64,000 bases of DNA, from NCBI RefSeq assembly GCF_030411995.1, contig NZ_JASNRC010000002.1:62001-126000 (forward strand), read 5' to 3'. The stretch is from Massilia sp. YIM B02769 (GTDB lineage: Bacteria > Pseudomonadota > Gammaproteobacteria > Burkholderiales > Burkholderiaceae_D). Of this stretch, positions 36,035 to 45,060 are shown one piece after another. Position 1 is the stretch's first letter; every line of letters starts with the position of its first letter. A model generated the notes under the pieces. It saw only the letters and a program-made list of their open reading frames with translations, made no database searches and was not told the origin of the DNA. A program made the position numbers and the translations under genes.

Positions 36035-37948
36035 ATGACTGCTCACGCCACGTTCTCCTTCGCCGCCAAATCCGTTTCCAGCATCGCCCTGGTCCTCGCG
36101 CTGGCCTTTCCCGCACACGCCGCCGTCCCTGCGCCGGTCGACCAGCCCTACCCCGGCACCATCGTCCTGAAGGTCGATGCCACCAACCTGTCGCAGCAGA
36201 TTTTCCGCATGCGCATGACGGTGCCGGTGAAGCCCGGTCCGATGACCTTCCTGTACCCGCAGTGGCTGCCCGCGAACCACGGCCCGAGCGGCCCGCTGAC
36301 CCAGCTGGCCGGCCTGAAGTTCAGCGCCAACGGCAAACCGGTCGAATGGACGCGCGACCCGGTCGAGGTCTTCGCTTTCCACGTCACCGTGCCCGAAGGC
36401 GCGGCGACCCTGGACGTCGAATACCAGTTCCTGTCGCCGCTCGACCCTGGCCAGGGCCGCATCGTCATGACCGACGACATCATCGGCCTGCAGTGGCCGT
36501 CGGTGACGCTGTACCCGGCCGGGTATGTCGCGCGCCGCATCACCGTGCAGCCGTCGCTGACCCTGCCCGCCGGCTGGCAGTACGGCACCGCGCTGGAAAC
36601 CGCGACGCGCCAGGGCGACGAGATCCAGTTCCAGCCGCACGACCTGGAAACCCTGATCGATTCGCCGCTGTTCGCCGGCCGCCACTTCAAGCAGTTCGAC
36701 CTCGACCCGGGCGCCAAGGTGCGCGTGTCGCTGAACGTGGTTGCCGACAACGCCGAGAGCCTGGAAGCCAAGCCGGAGCAGATCGCCGCGCACCGTGCGA
36801 TGGTGCAGCAGGCACTCAAGTTGTTCGGCTCGCACCACTACGGGCACTACGACTTCCTGCTGGCCCTGTCGGACGAATTCGGCGGCGTCGGCCGCGAGCA
36901 CCACCAGTCGAGCGAGAACGGCGTCAAGCCGGGCTACTTCACCGACTGGGCGCGCAGCGAAGCCGGTCGCGACCTGCTGCCGCATGAGTACACCCACTCG
37001 TGGAACGGCAAGTTCCGCCGCCCGGCCGGCCAGGACGTCCCGAACTTCAACACGCCGCTGCAGAACAGCCTGCTGTGGGTGTACGAGGGCCAGACCCAGT
37101 ACTGGGGCGGCATCCTCGCCGCGCGTTCGGGCCTGGTATCGAAGGACAGCGCCCGCGACGCGCTGGCCGCCACCGCCGCGCGCTACGACAACACGCAGGG
37201 CCGCGCCTGGCGCGCCATGCAGGACACGGTGAACGACCCGATCATCGCCGGCCGCCGCGCCCTGGCCTGGAGCAACTGGCAGCGCAGCGAGGACTATTAC
37301 TCGGAAGGTGCGCTGATCTGGCTCGACGTCGACACCAAGATCCGCGAACTGTCGGGCGACAAGCGCTCGCTCGACGATTTCGCGCGCGCCTTCTACGGCA
37401 TCGACAACGGCAGCATGCTGCCGGCCTTCTACACCTTCGAGGACGTGGTCGCCGCGCTCGACAAGGTGCAGAAATTCGACTGGGCGCCCTTCCTGCGTTC
37501 GCGCGTCGAAGGCCACGGCCCGGGCGCTCCGCTCGACGGCTTGAAACGCGCCGGCTGGAAGCTGGTCTATACCGACACGCCGACCGACACCATCAAGGCG
37601 GCGGAAGAGCGCAGCAAGTCGGCCGACTTCAGCTACTCGCTGGGCTTCTCGGTGCGCGCCGATGGCGGCGTGAGCAACATGGTGTGGGATGGCGTGGGCT
37701 TCCGCGCTGGCCTGGCCGGCAACACGACGGTCGTGGCGGTGAACAATCGCGCCTACAAGGCGGAGGTGCTGAAGGCGGCGGTGAAGGCGGCCAAGGGTAC
37801 GAAAACGCCGATCGAACTGCTGGTCCGCAAAGGCAACAACCTGCGCACCATCTCGCTCGACTACCACGACGGCCTGCGCTACCCGCGCCTGGAACGCATC
37901 CCGGGCACGCCGGACCGGCTGGACGCGATCTACAAGGCGCTGAAGTAA
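36035..37948 (+). CDS. M61-family (glycyl aminopeptidase-like) metallopeptidase
   Basis: A 637-residue exported peptidase. From ATG 36035 a signal peptide is seen (SSIALVLALAFPAHA). The N-terminal beta domain is followed by the zinc site LLPHEYTHSWNGK (HExxH) with the third ligand Glu in LLWVYEGQTQYWG. The C-terminal part (about 515-610) is a PDZ-like domain (NMVWDGVGFRAGLAGNTTVVAVNNR). Family members cleave N-terminal Gly or Ala from peptides. It has a promoter region shared with the divergent hsp20 gene. Confidence 0.93.
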   Translation: MTAHATFSFAAKSVSSIALVLALAFPAHAAVPAPVDQPYPGTIVLKVDATNLSQQIFRMRMTVPVKPGPMTFLYPQWLPANHGPSGPLTQLAGLKFSANGKPVEWTRDPVEVFAFHVTVPEGAATLDVEYQFLSPLDPGQGRIVMTDDIIGLQWPSVTLYPAGYVARRITVQPSLTLPAGWQYGTALETATRQGDEIQFQPHDLETLIDSPLFAGRHFKQFDLDPGAKVRVSLNVVADNAESLEAKPEQIAAHRAMVQQALKLFGSHHYGHYDFLLALSDEFGGVGREHHQSSENGVKPGYFTDWARSEAGRDLLPHEYTHSWNGKFRRPAGQDVPNFNTPLQNSLLWVYEGQTQYWGGILAARSGLVSKDSARDALAATAARYDNTQGRAWRAMQDTVNDPIIAGRRALAWSNWQRSEDYYSEGALIWLDVDTKIRELSGDKRSLDDFARAFYGIDNGSMLPAFYTFEDVVAALDKVQKFDWAPFLRSRVEGHGPGAPLDGLKRAGWKLVYTDTPTDTIKAAEERSKSADFSYSLGFSVRADGGVSNMVWDGVGFRAGLAGNTTVVAVNNRAYKAEVLKAAVKAAKGTKTPIELLVRKGNNLRTISLDYHDGLRYPRLERIPGTPDRLDAIYKALK

Positions 37949-37975
37949 ATCCGGGGTCGGTGGTATGCTCTGGCC

Positions 37976-38326
37976 ATGACTACCGATTCCTCTGATATTG
38001 AGTTGTCCGGGCCTTTCCAGGCCGCGGACAGCACCGGCCGTACCCACGACGTCAAGGCGATCCGCATTTTCGACGAGGGTTACGGGATCATCGACGTGTA
38101 CGTGGACTTTGCCAAACCGCTCGACGGCGGCTTGTACAAGGACAGTGTGCTGGTCAAGAACATCATCGACCGTTTGCGTGCGCTCGGCTACAAGGGGCCG
38201 GATTTCGGACACAGCGATCCGGGCCTGCAGGAACGCAAGCTGATCGTGCTCGAGGCACCGGAGGAATTCGCGCCGTTTGCCAAGGCGCGCGGCTGGAAGA
38301 ACCTCGCCGAAGACTTTGACGAGTAA
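37976..38326 (+). CDS. Conserved hypothetical protein
   Basis: A 116-residue acidic cytosolic protein, no signal or membrane segment. It contains GIIDVYVDFAKPLDGGLYKDSVLVKNIIDRLRALGYKGPDFGHSD, a mix of strands and helices, and ends in a helix with acidic tail AEDFDE. I do not recognise a family. It starts 27 bp after the M61 peptidase stop on the same strand and may be cotranscribed with it. Confidence 0.65.
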   Translation: MTTDSSDIELSGPFQAADSTGRTHDVKAIRIFDEGYGIIDVYVDFAKPLDGGLYKDSVLVKNIIDRLRALGYKGPDFGHSDPGLQERKLIVLEAPEEFAPFAKARGWKNLAEDFDE

Positions 38327-38348
38327 GCAGTAACCGTTAGCGTCAACC

Positions 38349-38376
38349 GTACGGTGGGCACGCCGTGCCCACGCGG
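38349..38376. repeat. Palindromic repeat, GTACGGTGGGC variant
   Basis: GTACGGTGGGCACGCCGTGC and the following CCACGCG form one member of the dispersed palindrome family, 22 bp after the upstream stop. Confidence 0.75.
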
Positions 38377-38497
38377 ACGTCCGCGTCATGCTGGCTGTGT
38401 TATCGCGGCTCCGTCATCATGTCGCGGTGCCTCCCGGGATGACGCCGCGGCCATTCATTCGTCACCGTTCAAATAGCGTTCGCACAGCGCCAGCTTC

Positions 38498-38546
38498 CGC
38501 GTGGGCACGTCCTTGATGCCACTGGCATCAAGGACCCCACCGTACC
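38498..38546. repeat. Palindromic repeat with 12 bp internal hairpin
   Basis: Family ends CGCGTGGGCAC and CCCACCGTAC enclose a perfect hairpin GTCCTTGATGCC-ACT-GGCATCAAGGAC at about 38510-38536. It lies 25 bp past the DUF389 stop and may act as its terminator. Confidence 0.7.
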
Positions 38547-38570
38547 ACCAACGGTGCGACCGATCACACG

Positions 38571-40010
38571 CTAGCGGCCAGCGCCGCCCGCAGCCGCAGC
38601 CGCAGCCGCCAGATCCTCCTGCCGCACCAGCTTCCCGCGCCTGACCGCAATCGTCATGCGCGCCTCCTGATTCCCCGTCCTCACCTTCAGCCACGCGTCG
38701 ATGCGCTTGAGCTCATCGGCCTTCGGCATGCGCCGGCAGTCGGCGCTCAGGAAAGGCACCGGCACCGTCTGCCCCGCGCCCGGCGGCAGCGCCCGTCCCA
38801 CCAGCACGTTGCCGCATTGCGGATACTGGGCCTCGAACTCGCGCGTCACGGCCGCGGCCTGCTCGATCCAGCCCTGCTGGGTGCTGAGCTGCGCGCGCAA
38901 GCCGGCGATGGTCGCGTCGCGGTCGTGCAGGGCCTGCTGGTTGTTGCGCACGATGTCGGCCAGGATGTCGGCCTTCAGGCTGCCGACGTCGATCTTTTCC
39001 GTGTCTTCCGCCTGCGCCTGGTGCACCGACAGGCGCGCGCGCTGCAGGCCGGCGCCGGGCAGGCGCGCCTCGATGGCGGCGATGGCGGAAACCGGCAGGC
39101 GCGCGCCGATCAGGGTGACTTCGATCTCGCGCCTGGCCGGGTCCACGCTCGATTCCAGCACGTGCACCTTGGCCGCCTGGAATTCCTGGCGCACGAAGTC
39201 GCGCGCGCGGCTCTTGAACACCTCGTTGTCGACCAGGCGCACCGCCAGGTAAATGCTGGGCAGGCCGGTCACCACCACGATGAACAGCAGCGCCCCCTTT
39301 ACGCGGCGGCCGCGGCGCGGGTCGACGAACTTGCGGTGCGGCAGGCGCAGGAACTCGATCACCACCACCGAGGCAAAGGCGATGAAGACGCAGTTGATCG
39401 AGAACAGGTAGAAGGCGCCGCCGAACACCGACCAGTCGCCGTTGGCCAGGCCGTAGCCGGCCGTGCACAGCGGCGGCATCAGGGCGGTGGCGATGGCCAC
39501 GCCGGGAATCACGTTCGATTTCTCGCGCCGGGTCTGGCCGATGATGCCGGCCAGGCCGCCCGCCAGCGCGATCAACACGTCCCACAGCGAGGGCGTGGTG
39601 CGCGCCAGCAGTTCCGACTGGGCTTCGTCCAGCGGCGTCAGCATGAAGTACAGGGTCGAGGTCAGCAGGCTGATGCCGGCGGCGATGCCCAGGTTCACCA
39701 GCGAGCGGCGCACCAGGGCGAAGTCGAAGATGCCCAGGCCGTAGCCCAGGCCGACGATCGGCCCCATCAGCGGCGAGACCAGCATGGCGCCGATGATCAC
39801 GGCGTTCGAGTTCGTGTTCAGCCCGACCGAGGCGATCACGATCGCGAACATCAAAATCCAGGGCGTGGCGCCGCGCAGCTCGACGCCGGCGCGCAGGCTG
39901 CGGTCGATCTCGGCGTCGTCGGCCTTGTCGTCGAGCAGGCTGAAGCGGTGGGCGATGGCCTCGCGCAGCGAAGGGGATGGCGGGGATGGTGGGGTGTCGG
40001 GTGCGTTCAT
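38571..40010 (-). CDS. DUF389 / TIGR00341-type membrane protein
   Basis: A 479-residue inner membrane protein. Residues 1-35 are cytosolic and acidic. Residues about 45-230 contain six or so hydrophobic helices with the conserved NTNSNAVIIGAMLVSPLMGPIVGLGYG and NVIPGVAIATALMPPLCTAGYGLA. The C-terminal half is a soluble, partly coiled domain ending in an Ala-rich tail. Function is unknown in the family. It follows the ktrA gene by 153 bp on the same strand. ATG 40010 is preferred to upstream codons because the conserved protein begins there. Confidence 0.85.
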   Translation of the reverse strand: MNAPDTPPSPPSPSLREAIAHRFSLLDDKADDAEIDRSLRAGVELRGATPWILMFAIVIASVGLNTNSNAVIIGAMLVSPLMGPIVGLGYGLGIFDFALVRRSLVNLGIAAGISLLTSTLYFMLTPLDEAQSELLARTTPSLWDVLIALAGGLAGIIGQTRREKSNVIPGVAIATALMPPLCTAGYGLANGDWSVFGGAFYLFSINCVFIAFASVVVIEFLRLPHRKFVDPRRGRRVKGALLFIVVVTGLPSIYLAVRLVDNEVFKSRARDFVRQEFQAAKVHVLESSVDPARREIEVTLIGARLPVSAIAAIEARLPGAGLQRARLSVHQAQAEDTEKIDVGSLKADILADIVRNNQQALHDRDATIAGLRAQLSTQQGWIEQAAAVTREFEAQYPQCGNVLVGRALPPGAGQTVPVPFLSADCRRMPKADELKRIDAWLKVRTGNQEARMTIAVRRGKLVRQEDLAAAAAAAGGAGR

Positions 40011-40163
40011 CTGTTGCGAAAATCCTGAAAATTCCCTAAAGGAAAGGGCATCAGCCGCGATTTTCGCTGCGAATCCGCATCTGCACAAACGTTTCTTGCA
40101 TCCACGGCGGCGCCGGCGCCGGTCTGTCGCCGCTGCCCGACAAATGTCCGCCCGCCGCAGGCG

Positions 40164-40865
40164 CTAGCGCTTCTTCTTTTCCCCGCGCGCGAATTCCTCG
40201 ATTTTTTTGGTCGGCCCCGACACGATCAGCAAATCGGCCGGCAAGACCCGCGTCTCCGGCTGGGCATGCTGGAAGTCCTCGTGGGCGCGCTTGACGCCGA
40301 CCACGGTGACGCCAAAGCGCGAGCGCACCTGCGATTCGGCCAGCGACTGGTTGTGGGTGTACAGCGGCGCGTGGATCTTGGCGATGCCGAAGCCGTCGTC
40401 GAACTCGATGAAGTCCATCATGCGCCCGGTGATCAGGTGGGCCACGCGCTCGCCCATGTCGGCTTCGGGATAGATGATGTGGTGGGCGCCGATGCGCGTG
40501 GCGATCTGGCCGTGCTCCGGACTCATGGCTTTCACCCAGATGTCCTTGATGCCGAGTTCGGTCAGCACCATCAGGGTCATCAGGCTGGCCGCCAGGTCGG
40601 AGCCGATGGCGACGATGGCGTGCGAGAAATCGGCCACGCCCAGCTGCAGCATGACGTTCTCGTTGGTCGAATCGGCCTGCACGGCGTGCGTCAGGCGGTC
40701 GCCCCACACCTGCACCAGGTCTTCCTTGCGGTCGATGCCCATCACGTCGTGGCCGAGCCGCACCAGCGACTGCGACACGGCGCCGCCAAAGCGGCCGAGA
40801 CCGATGACGACCACGCTGTCGCTCGCCGAAAAAGCGAACTGCTCTGTAAAAATCCTACCCAACAA
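40164..40865 (-). CDS. ktrA: KtrA/TrkA-type potassium channel regulatory subunit
   Basis: A 233-residue RCK protein. The N-terminal Rossmann domain has VVVIGLGRFGGAVSQSLVRLGH (nucleotide-binding GxGxxG) and VQADSTNENVMLQLGV. A C-terminal TrkA-C domain follows from about 145. It gates the adjacent membrane subunit in response to nucleotides. Its start overlaps the KtrB stop by 11 bases, which indicates coupled translation. Confidence 0.92.
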   Translation of the reverse strand: MLGRIFTEQFAFSASDSVVVIGLGRFGGAVSQSLVRLGHDVMGIDRKEDLVQVWGDRLTHAVQADSTNENVMLQLGVADFSHAIVAIGSDLAASLMTLMVLTELGIKDIWVKAMSPEHGQIATRIGAHHIIYPEADMGERVAHLITGRMMDFIEFDDGFGIAKIHAPLYTHNQSLAESQVRSRFGVTVVGVKRAHEDFQHAQPETRVLPADLLIVSGPTKKIEEFARGEKKKR

Positions 40866-42183
40866 TTGGATGCTCCTCGGGATAACGGTAAGGCATGCGG
40901 CGTTCCCCCAGCACCAGCGAAGTCGCCAGCGTGATGGTCCCTACCCTGCCAAAAAACATCAGCACCAGCAGCACGGCCTGGCCGGATACCGGCAGCTGCG
41001 CCGTGATCCCGGTCGACAGGCCGGCCGTGCTGAAGGCGGCGATGACTTCGAAAATGACCTGGTCGGTCGGAAAATCCGTCAGGCGCAGCAGGAACACGGT
41101 GCCGGACACCACCAGCATGCTGCCCAGCACCAGCACCGTGATCGCCTGGCGCTGGGCCGAGGCGCCGACGCGGCGGCCGTAGGCCTCGGTATCGGTGTGC
41201 CCGCGCGCCTCGGCCAGCACCAGCAGGAACAGCACCACCACGGTGGCCACCTTCACGCCGCCGGCCGTGCTGGCGCTGCCGCCGCCGATGAACATCAAAA
41301 AATAATGCAGGGCCCAGGTCTCGTGGTGCAGCGCGGCGATGTCGACCGTGTTGAAGCCGGAAGTGCGCGCCGCCGCCGAGATGAACAGGCTGTTGAGCAT
41401 CTTGTCGGCCATGCCCAGCGGCCCCAGGGTGCGGGCATTGTCCCACTCGAAGAACAGCACGGCAAGAAAGCCCCCGGACAGCAGCACCGCGCTGCCGGCC
41501 AGGGTGAGCTTGGTATGCAGCGACCAGTGGCGCGGGTCGCGCAGGCGCTGGCGCAGATCGTGCAGCACCGGGAAGCCGATGCCGCCGACGATAAAACCCA
41601 GCATGATCGGCAGCAGCACCAGGGCGTCGCCGGCGTAGCGCACCAAGCCGTCGGCATGGATCGAGAAGCCGGCATTGTTAAAGGCGGATACCGCATGGAA
41701 CAGGCCCGACCACAGCGCTGCGCGCCAGTCCAGGCCGTAGCCATAATGCATCCTCAGCGTCAGCACGATGCAAACGAGCATTTCGCACAACAGGGCCACC
41801 ACCAGCACGACCCGCGCGATCGCGGACACATCGCCCAAGGCCAGCGTGCGGGTTTCCGTTTGCGTTATCATGCGCGCGCGCAGGCGCGGCGAGCGGTTGA
41901 CCATCAGGCCGAGCAGGGTCGCGGCCGTCATCATGCCGAAACCGCCCATCTGGAACAGCAGCATGATGGTCGCCTGGCCGAAGGTCGACCAGTAGGTGCC
42001 GGTGTCGACCGTGACCATGCCCGTCACGCACACCGCCGACACCGAGGTGAAGAAGGCGGTGAACAGGGGCGCGGGCGTGCCGCCGGCGCGCGCCACGGGC
42101 AGCGCCAGCAGCACGGTGCCGAAAAAAATCGCCAGCAGGAAGGCCAGGGCGACTGCCCTGGCCGGGTGGAGAATCGTCTTCAT
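40855..42183 (-). CDS. ktrB: KtrB/TrkH-type potassium uptake membrane subunit
   Basis: A 442-residue K+ transporter of the Trk/Ktr/HKT superfamily. The four pore-loop repeats are visible: TSVSAVCVTGM, HAVSAFNNAGFSIH, SAAARTSGFNT and EVIAAFSTAGLSTG, each with the selectivity Gly. About eight to ten helices surround them. ATG 42183 gives a normal Ktr N-terminus (MKTILHPARAV). It lies 19 bp after the NhaA stop and overlaps ktrA, forming a K+/Na+ operon. Confidence 0.93.
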   Translation of the reverse strand: MKTILHPARAVALAFLLAIFFGTVLLALPVARAGGTPAPLFTAFFTSVSAVCVTGMVTVDTGTYWSTFGQATIMLLFQMGGFGMMTAATLLGLMVNRSPRLRARMITQTETRTLALGDVSAIARVVLVVALLCEMLVCIVLTLRMHYGYGLDWRAALWSGLFHAVSAFNNAGFSIHADGLVRYAGDALVLLPIMLGFIVGGIGFPVLHDLRQRLRDPRHWSLHTKLTLAGSAVLLSGGFLAVLFFEWDNARTLGPLGMADKMLNSLFISAAARTSGFNTVDIAALHHETWALHYFLMFIGGGSASTAGGVKVATVVVLFLLVLAEARGHTDTEAYGRRVGASAQRQAITVLVLGSMLVVSGTVFLLRLTDFPTDQVIFEVIAAFSTAGLSTGITAQLPVSGQAVLLVLMFFGRVGTITLATSLVLGERRMPYRYPEEHPIVG

Positions 42184-42202
42184 GCCGCGTTTGCCGCCTC
42201 CT

Positions 42203-43414
42203 TCAGCGCGCCGGTTCGCTCTCGAAGTCCATGGTATCCGGATCGAGGTCGGACGGCAGCGGCGCACCCATGAATTTCAGCCACGCGAAGCCCGCCACGC
42301 CGGCGCCGAACGAGGCCAGCAGGATCGCCATCTTCGAGGCGTTGATCGCCTCGGCCTGGCCGGCAAAGGCCAGGTTGGTGATGAAGATCGACATCGTGAA
42401 GCCGATCCCGCCGAGCAGGCCGGCGCCCAGGATGTGGCGCCAGGCCAGGTCGAGCGGCAAACGGCACACGCCGACCGCCACCGCGACGAAGGTGACCAGC
42501 ACGATGCCCACCGGCTTGCCGACGCCCAGGCCGAGCAGGATGCCGAGGCTGTTGGCCGACAAGAGTTCCTGGGCCCAGCCGGCGCCGATCACGATGCCAG
42601 TGTTGGCAAGTGCAAAGATCGGCAGGATCAGGTAGGCGACCGGCTTGTGCAGCACGTGCTCGAGGCGGTGCGAAGGCGACTCGGCGTCGTCCTCGATGGC
42701 CGAATACGGAATCGCAAAGGCCAGCAGCACGCCGGCGATGGTGGCGTGCACGCCGGACTGCAGCATGCAGTACCACATCAGCGCGCCGCCCAGCAGGTAG
42801 GGCAGCAGCGCCATCACGCGCAGCATGCGCTTCATCAGGAACAGGGCCGCGAACACGCCCAGCGCCGCGAACAGCCAGGCAAAGGACAGCTGGGTCGTGT
42901 AGAACACGGCGATGACGATGATGGCCCCGAGGTCGTCCATGACGGCGAGCGCGGCCAGGAACACCTTGAGCGAGGCCGGCACCCGGTTGCCGAGCAGGCT
43001 CAGCACGCCGAGGGCAAAGGCGATGTCGGTGGCCATCGGGATGCCGATGCCGGCCTGGGTAGGTGTGCCGCCGTTGAACAGGAAGTGGATCAGCGCCGGC
43101 ACGGCGATGCCGCCGACCGCGCCCAGGATGGGCAGCATGGCGTTGCGCAGGTCGGACAATTCGCCGTTGTACAGCTCGCGCTTGAGCTCGAGGCCGATCA
43201 GCAGGAAGAAGATGGCCATCAGGGCGTCGTTGACCCAATGCTCGATGCTCAGGCCGGCCACGTAGCCGTGCCAGAAGCCGAGGTAGGCGGGTCCCAGCGC
43301 AGAATTGGCCAGCAGCAGCGAGACCAGGGTGCAGAGGATCAGGAGGATGCCGCCGGCTTTGCCGGACCGCATGAATTCTTTGAATGTGTTCGAGAGCTTT
43401 TTTTCGATGCGCAT
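42203..43414 (-). CDS. nhaA: NhaA Na+/H+ antiporter
   Basis: A 403-residue antiporter with about 12 helices. The ion-binding Asp pair is in AVMDDLGAIIVIA, and the unwound helix region reads LPIFALANTGI. It expels Na+ in exchange for H+ across the inner membrane. It is the first gene of nhaA-ktrB-ktrA. A TATAAT-like -10 with a palindrome just downstream lies about 280 bp before the ATG, implying a long leader. Confidence 0.95.
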   Translation of the reverse strand: MRIEKKLSNTFKEFMRSGKAGGILLILCTLVSLLLANSALGPAYLGFWHGYVAGLSIEHWVNDALMAIFFLLIGLELKRELYNGELSDLRNAMLPILGAVGGIAVPALIHFLFNGGTPTQAGIGIPMATDIAFALGVLSLLGNRVPASLKVFLAALAVMDDLGAIIVIAVFYTTQLSFAWLFAALGVFAALFLMKRMLRVMALLPYLLGGALMWYCMLQSGVHATIAGVLLAFAIPYSAIEDDAESPSHRLEHVLHKPVAYLILPIFALANTGIVIGAGWAQELLSANSLGILLGLGVGKPVGIVLVTFVAVAVGVCRLPLDLAWRHILGAGLLGGIGFTMSIFITNLAFAGQAEAINASKMAILLASFGAGVAGFAWLKFMGAPLPSDLDPDTMDFESEPAR

Positions 43415-43803
43415 GGTGGTGTGGCGTCCTGGTATGGCGGCTCGGGGCGCCGGTCGTCATGGATGGCGGAAGGCTTGCGCCTGCGGATGGGTGCCGTGTG
43501 CGGCAGCGGCTGGCGCGGACTCAGGAACTGTCGATGGAACACGGCGCGCGGGCGCGGGCTGCGCGCGGCCTGGATCGAGCGGGGAAGTTGTCGTTACCGG
43601 ATGGCGGGTGGCGGGTGGCGGGATGGCAAGACTGGAACATGGGCAAGGGACGCAAGTAGTCTGCGCGGCGGCCCGACCAACGCACGTCCTGTCATGCCTG
43701 GACGGCATGATCACCCTGCCCGCATTATACCCGGATTCGTTATCACCCGGACAAGCACCGCCCGCCTTGCGTGCCGCCCATGGCGGAAGACCCCGGGCCA
43801 CGC
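43415..43803. promoter_or_regulatory. Gene-free leader/promoter region of nhaA
   Basis: On the minus strand TATAAT (forward 43724-43729) with TTGTCC 19 bp upstream (forward 43749-43754) could be the nhaA promoter. A perfect palindrome TCATGCC-TGGAC-GGCATGA at 43692-43710 lies just past the predicted start point. The remaining 275 bp are GC-rich with short GGCGGGT repeats, and I recognise no riboswitch. Confidence 0.4.
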
Positions 43804-44565
43804 TCAGCTTGCAATATGGCGTGCGCTCCAGGCGGCGATCAGCGCAGCCACCTGGGCGGCGTCTTCCCTGCCCGTCACCAGATGGTCCATACCGTCGAGC
43901 GAGACGAAGCTTTTCGGGTAGCGGGCCAGTTCGAAGATGCGCCCGGCGTTGGCGATATCGACCGTATCGTCTTGCGGCGCATGCATCACCATCAGCGCGC
44001 GGCCCAGATCCGCAATCCTGTCCGCCAGTTGATGCCGCGTCGCATCCTCCACGAACTGCTGGCGGATCTGGAAATCGCGCCCCGCCAATTTGACCCGCGC
44101 CTCGCCCAGCCGGGCCAGCGTTTCCAGGTGCTCGGAGAGCAGCTTGTCGACCACGTAGTGCGGATCGCTCGGCGAGGCAATCGTCACCACCGCCCTGGAC
44201 TCGGGAACGCGGTGCGCCGCCGCCAGCACCGCCGTGCCGCCCATGCTGTGCCCGACCAGCAGGCGCGGCGCCTCGAAGTGCGCGCGCAGGAAGTCGGCGG
44301 CTGCCACCAGGTCGCCCACGTTCGAAGAAAAATTGGTGTCGGCAAAGTCGCCGGCGCTGGCGCCCAGGCCGGCGAAGTCGAAACGCAGCATGGCCACGCC
44401 GCGCTCGGCCAGGCCATGGCAGATGCGGTTTGCCGCCAGCACGTCCTTGCTGCAGGTGAAGCAATGGGCAAAGACGCCGTAGGCGCGCGGGGCGCCGTCG
44501 GGCATGTCGAGCTTGGCCGAGAGTTTGCCGTGCGGCCCCTGGAAATCGACGCGTTCGGTGAGCAT
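43804..44565 (-). CDS. Alpha/beta hydrolase
   Basis: A 253-residue serine hydrolase. The nucleophile elbow is LLVGHSMGGTAVL. An oxyanion region FAHCFTCSKD with two Cys, acidic residue in APQDDTVDIANA and His in DGMDHLVTG complete a likely triad. The sequence resembles the hydrolase part of bifunctional hydrolase/OsmC proteins, but no OsmC domain is attached. GGAAGGAC before ATG 44565 fixes the start. It is divergent from the arsR operon. Substrate unknown. Confidence 0.88.
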   Translation of the reverse strand: MLTERVDFQGPHGKLSAKLDMPDGAPRAYGVFAHCFTCSKDVLAANRICHGLAERGVAMLRFDFAGLGASAGDFADTNFSSNVGDLVAAADFLRAHFEAPRLLVGHSMGGTAVLAAAHRVPESRAVVTIASPSDPHYVVDKLLSEHLETLARLGEARVKLAGRDFQIRQQFVEDATRHQLADRIADLGRALMVMHAPQDDTVDIANAGRIFELARYPKSFVSLDGMDHLVTGREDAAQVAALIAAWSARHIAS

Positions 44566-44635
44566 GGTGTCCTTCCGTTGCAATGGAGGCGCTACTCTGC
44601 ACGCGATCGGCGAGGCGTGCAAGGCAGGCTCCAGT

Positions 44636-44673
44636 TTGCATTGCACAACATTTCGACTATACTAGAAATATGG
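44636..44673 (+). promoter_or_regulatory. arsR operon promoter and likely operator
   Basis: TTGCAT (44636-44641) and TATACT (44658-44663) are 16 bp apart. ATTTC-N10-GAAAT (44650-44669) is an inverted repeat over the -10, a plausible ArsR operator. Confidence 0.5.
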
Positions 44674-44693
44674 AATCGACAAAGGGAACCGAC

Positions 44694-45038
44694 ATGGACA
44701 ATACGGACGCCGTCGCGGCGCTGGCCGCCCTGGCGCAGGAATCGCGCCTGGCCGCCTTCCGCCTGCTGGTGCAGGCCGGGCCGGCCGGCCTGGCTGCGAG
44801 CAAGATCGCCCAGGCGCTGCAGATGCCCGCCTCCTCGCTTTCCTTCCACCTGAAGGAACTGACCCACGCCGGGCTGGTCGCGCCGCGCCAGGAAGGCCGC
44901 TTCGTCATCTATGCCGCGCGCTTCGACACGATGAACACCCTGCTCGGCTTCCTCACTGAAAACTGCTGCGGCGGCGATCCCTGCGCGCCGAGCGGCACGC
45001 CCGCCTGCGCACCAGGCGCCACCTCCTGCGGTAATTGA
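44694..45038 (+). CDS. arsR: ArsR-family arsenite-responsive repressor
   Basis: A 114-residue winged-helix repressor. LAALAQESRLAAFRLLVQAG and MPASSLSFHLKELTHAGLV are the DNA-binding core. The classical ELCVCDL arsenite site is absent. Instead the C-terminus reads ENCCGGDPC (Cys91, Cys92, Cys97), with further Cys105 and Cys112, resembling the Acidithiobacillus-type ArsR with a C-terminal As(III) site. GGGAAC before ATG 44694 favours this start over ATG 44670. It heads the ars operon. Confidence 0.9.
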   Translation: MDNTDAVAALAALAQESRLAAFRLLVQAGPAGLAASKIAQALQMPASSLSFHLKELTHAGLVAPRQEGRFVIYAARFDTMNTLLGFLTENCCGGDPCAPSGTPACAPGATSCGN

Positions 45039-45060
45039 ACCGTCTTTTGCGAAAGCCCAC

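Noticed and set aside
43384..43659. Small plus-strand frame in the nhaA leader
   Set aside because: It overlaps the nhaA start on the opposite strand and has no recognisable motif or good RBS.
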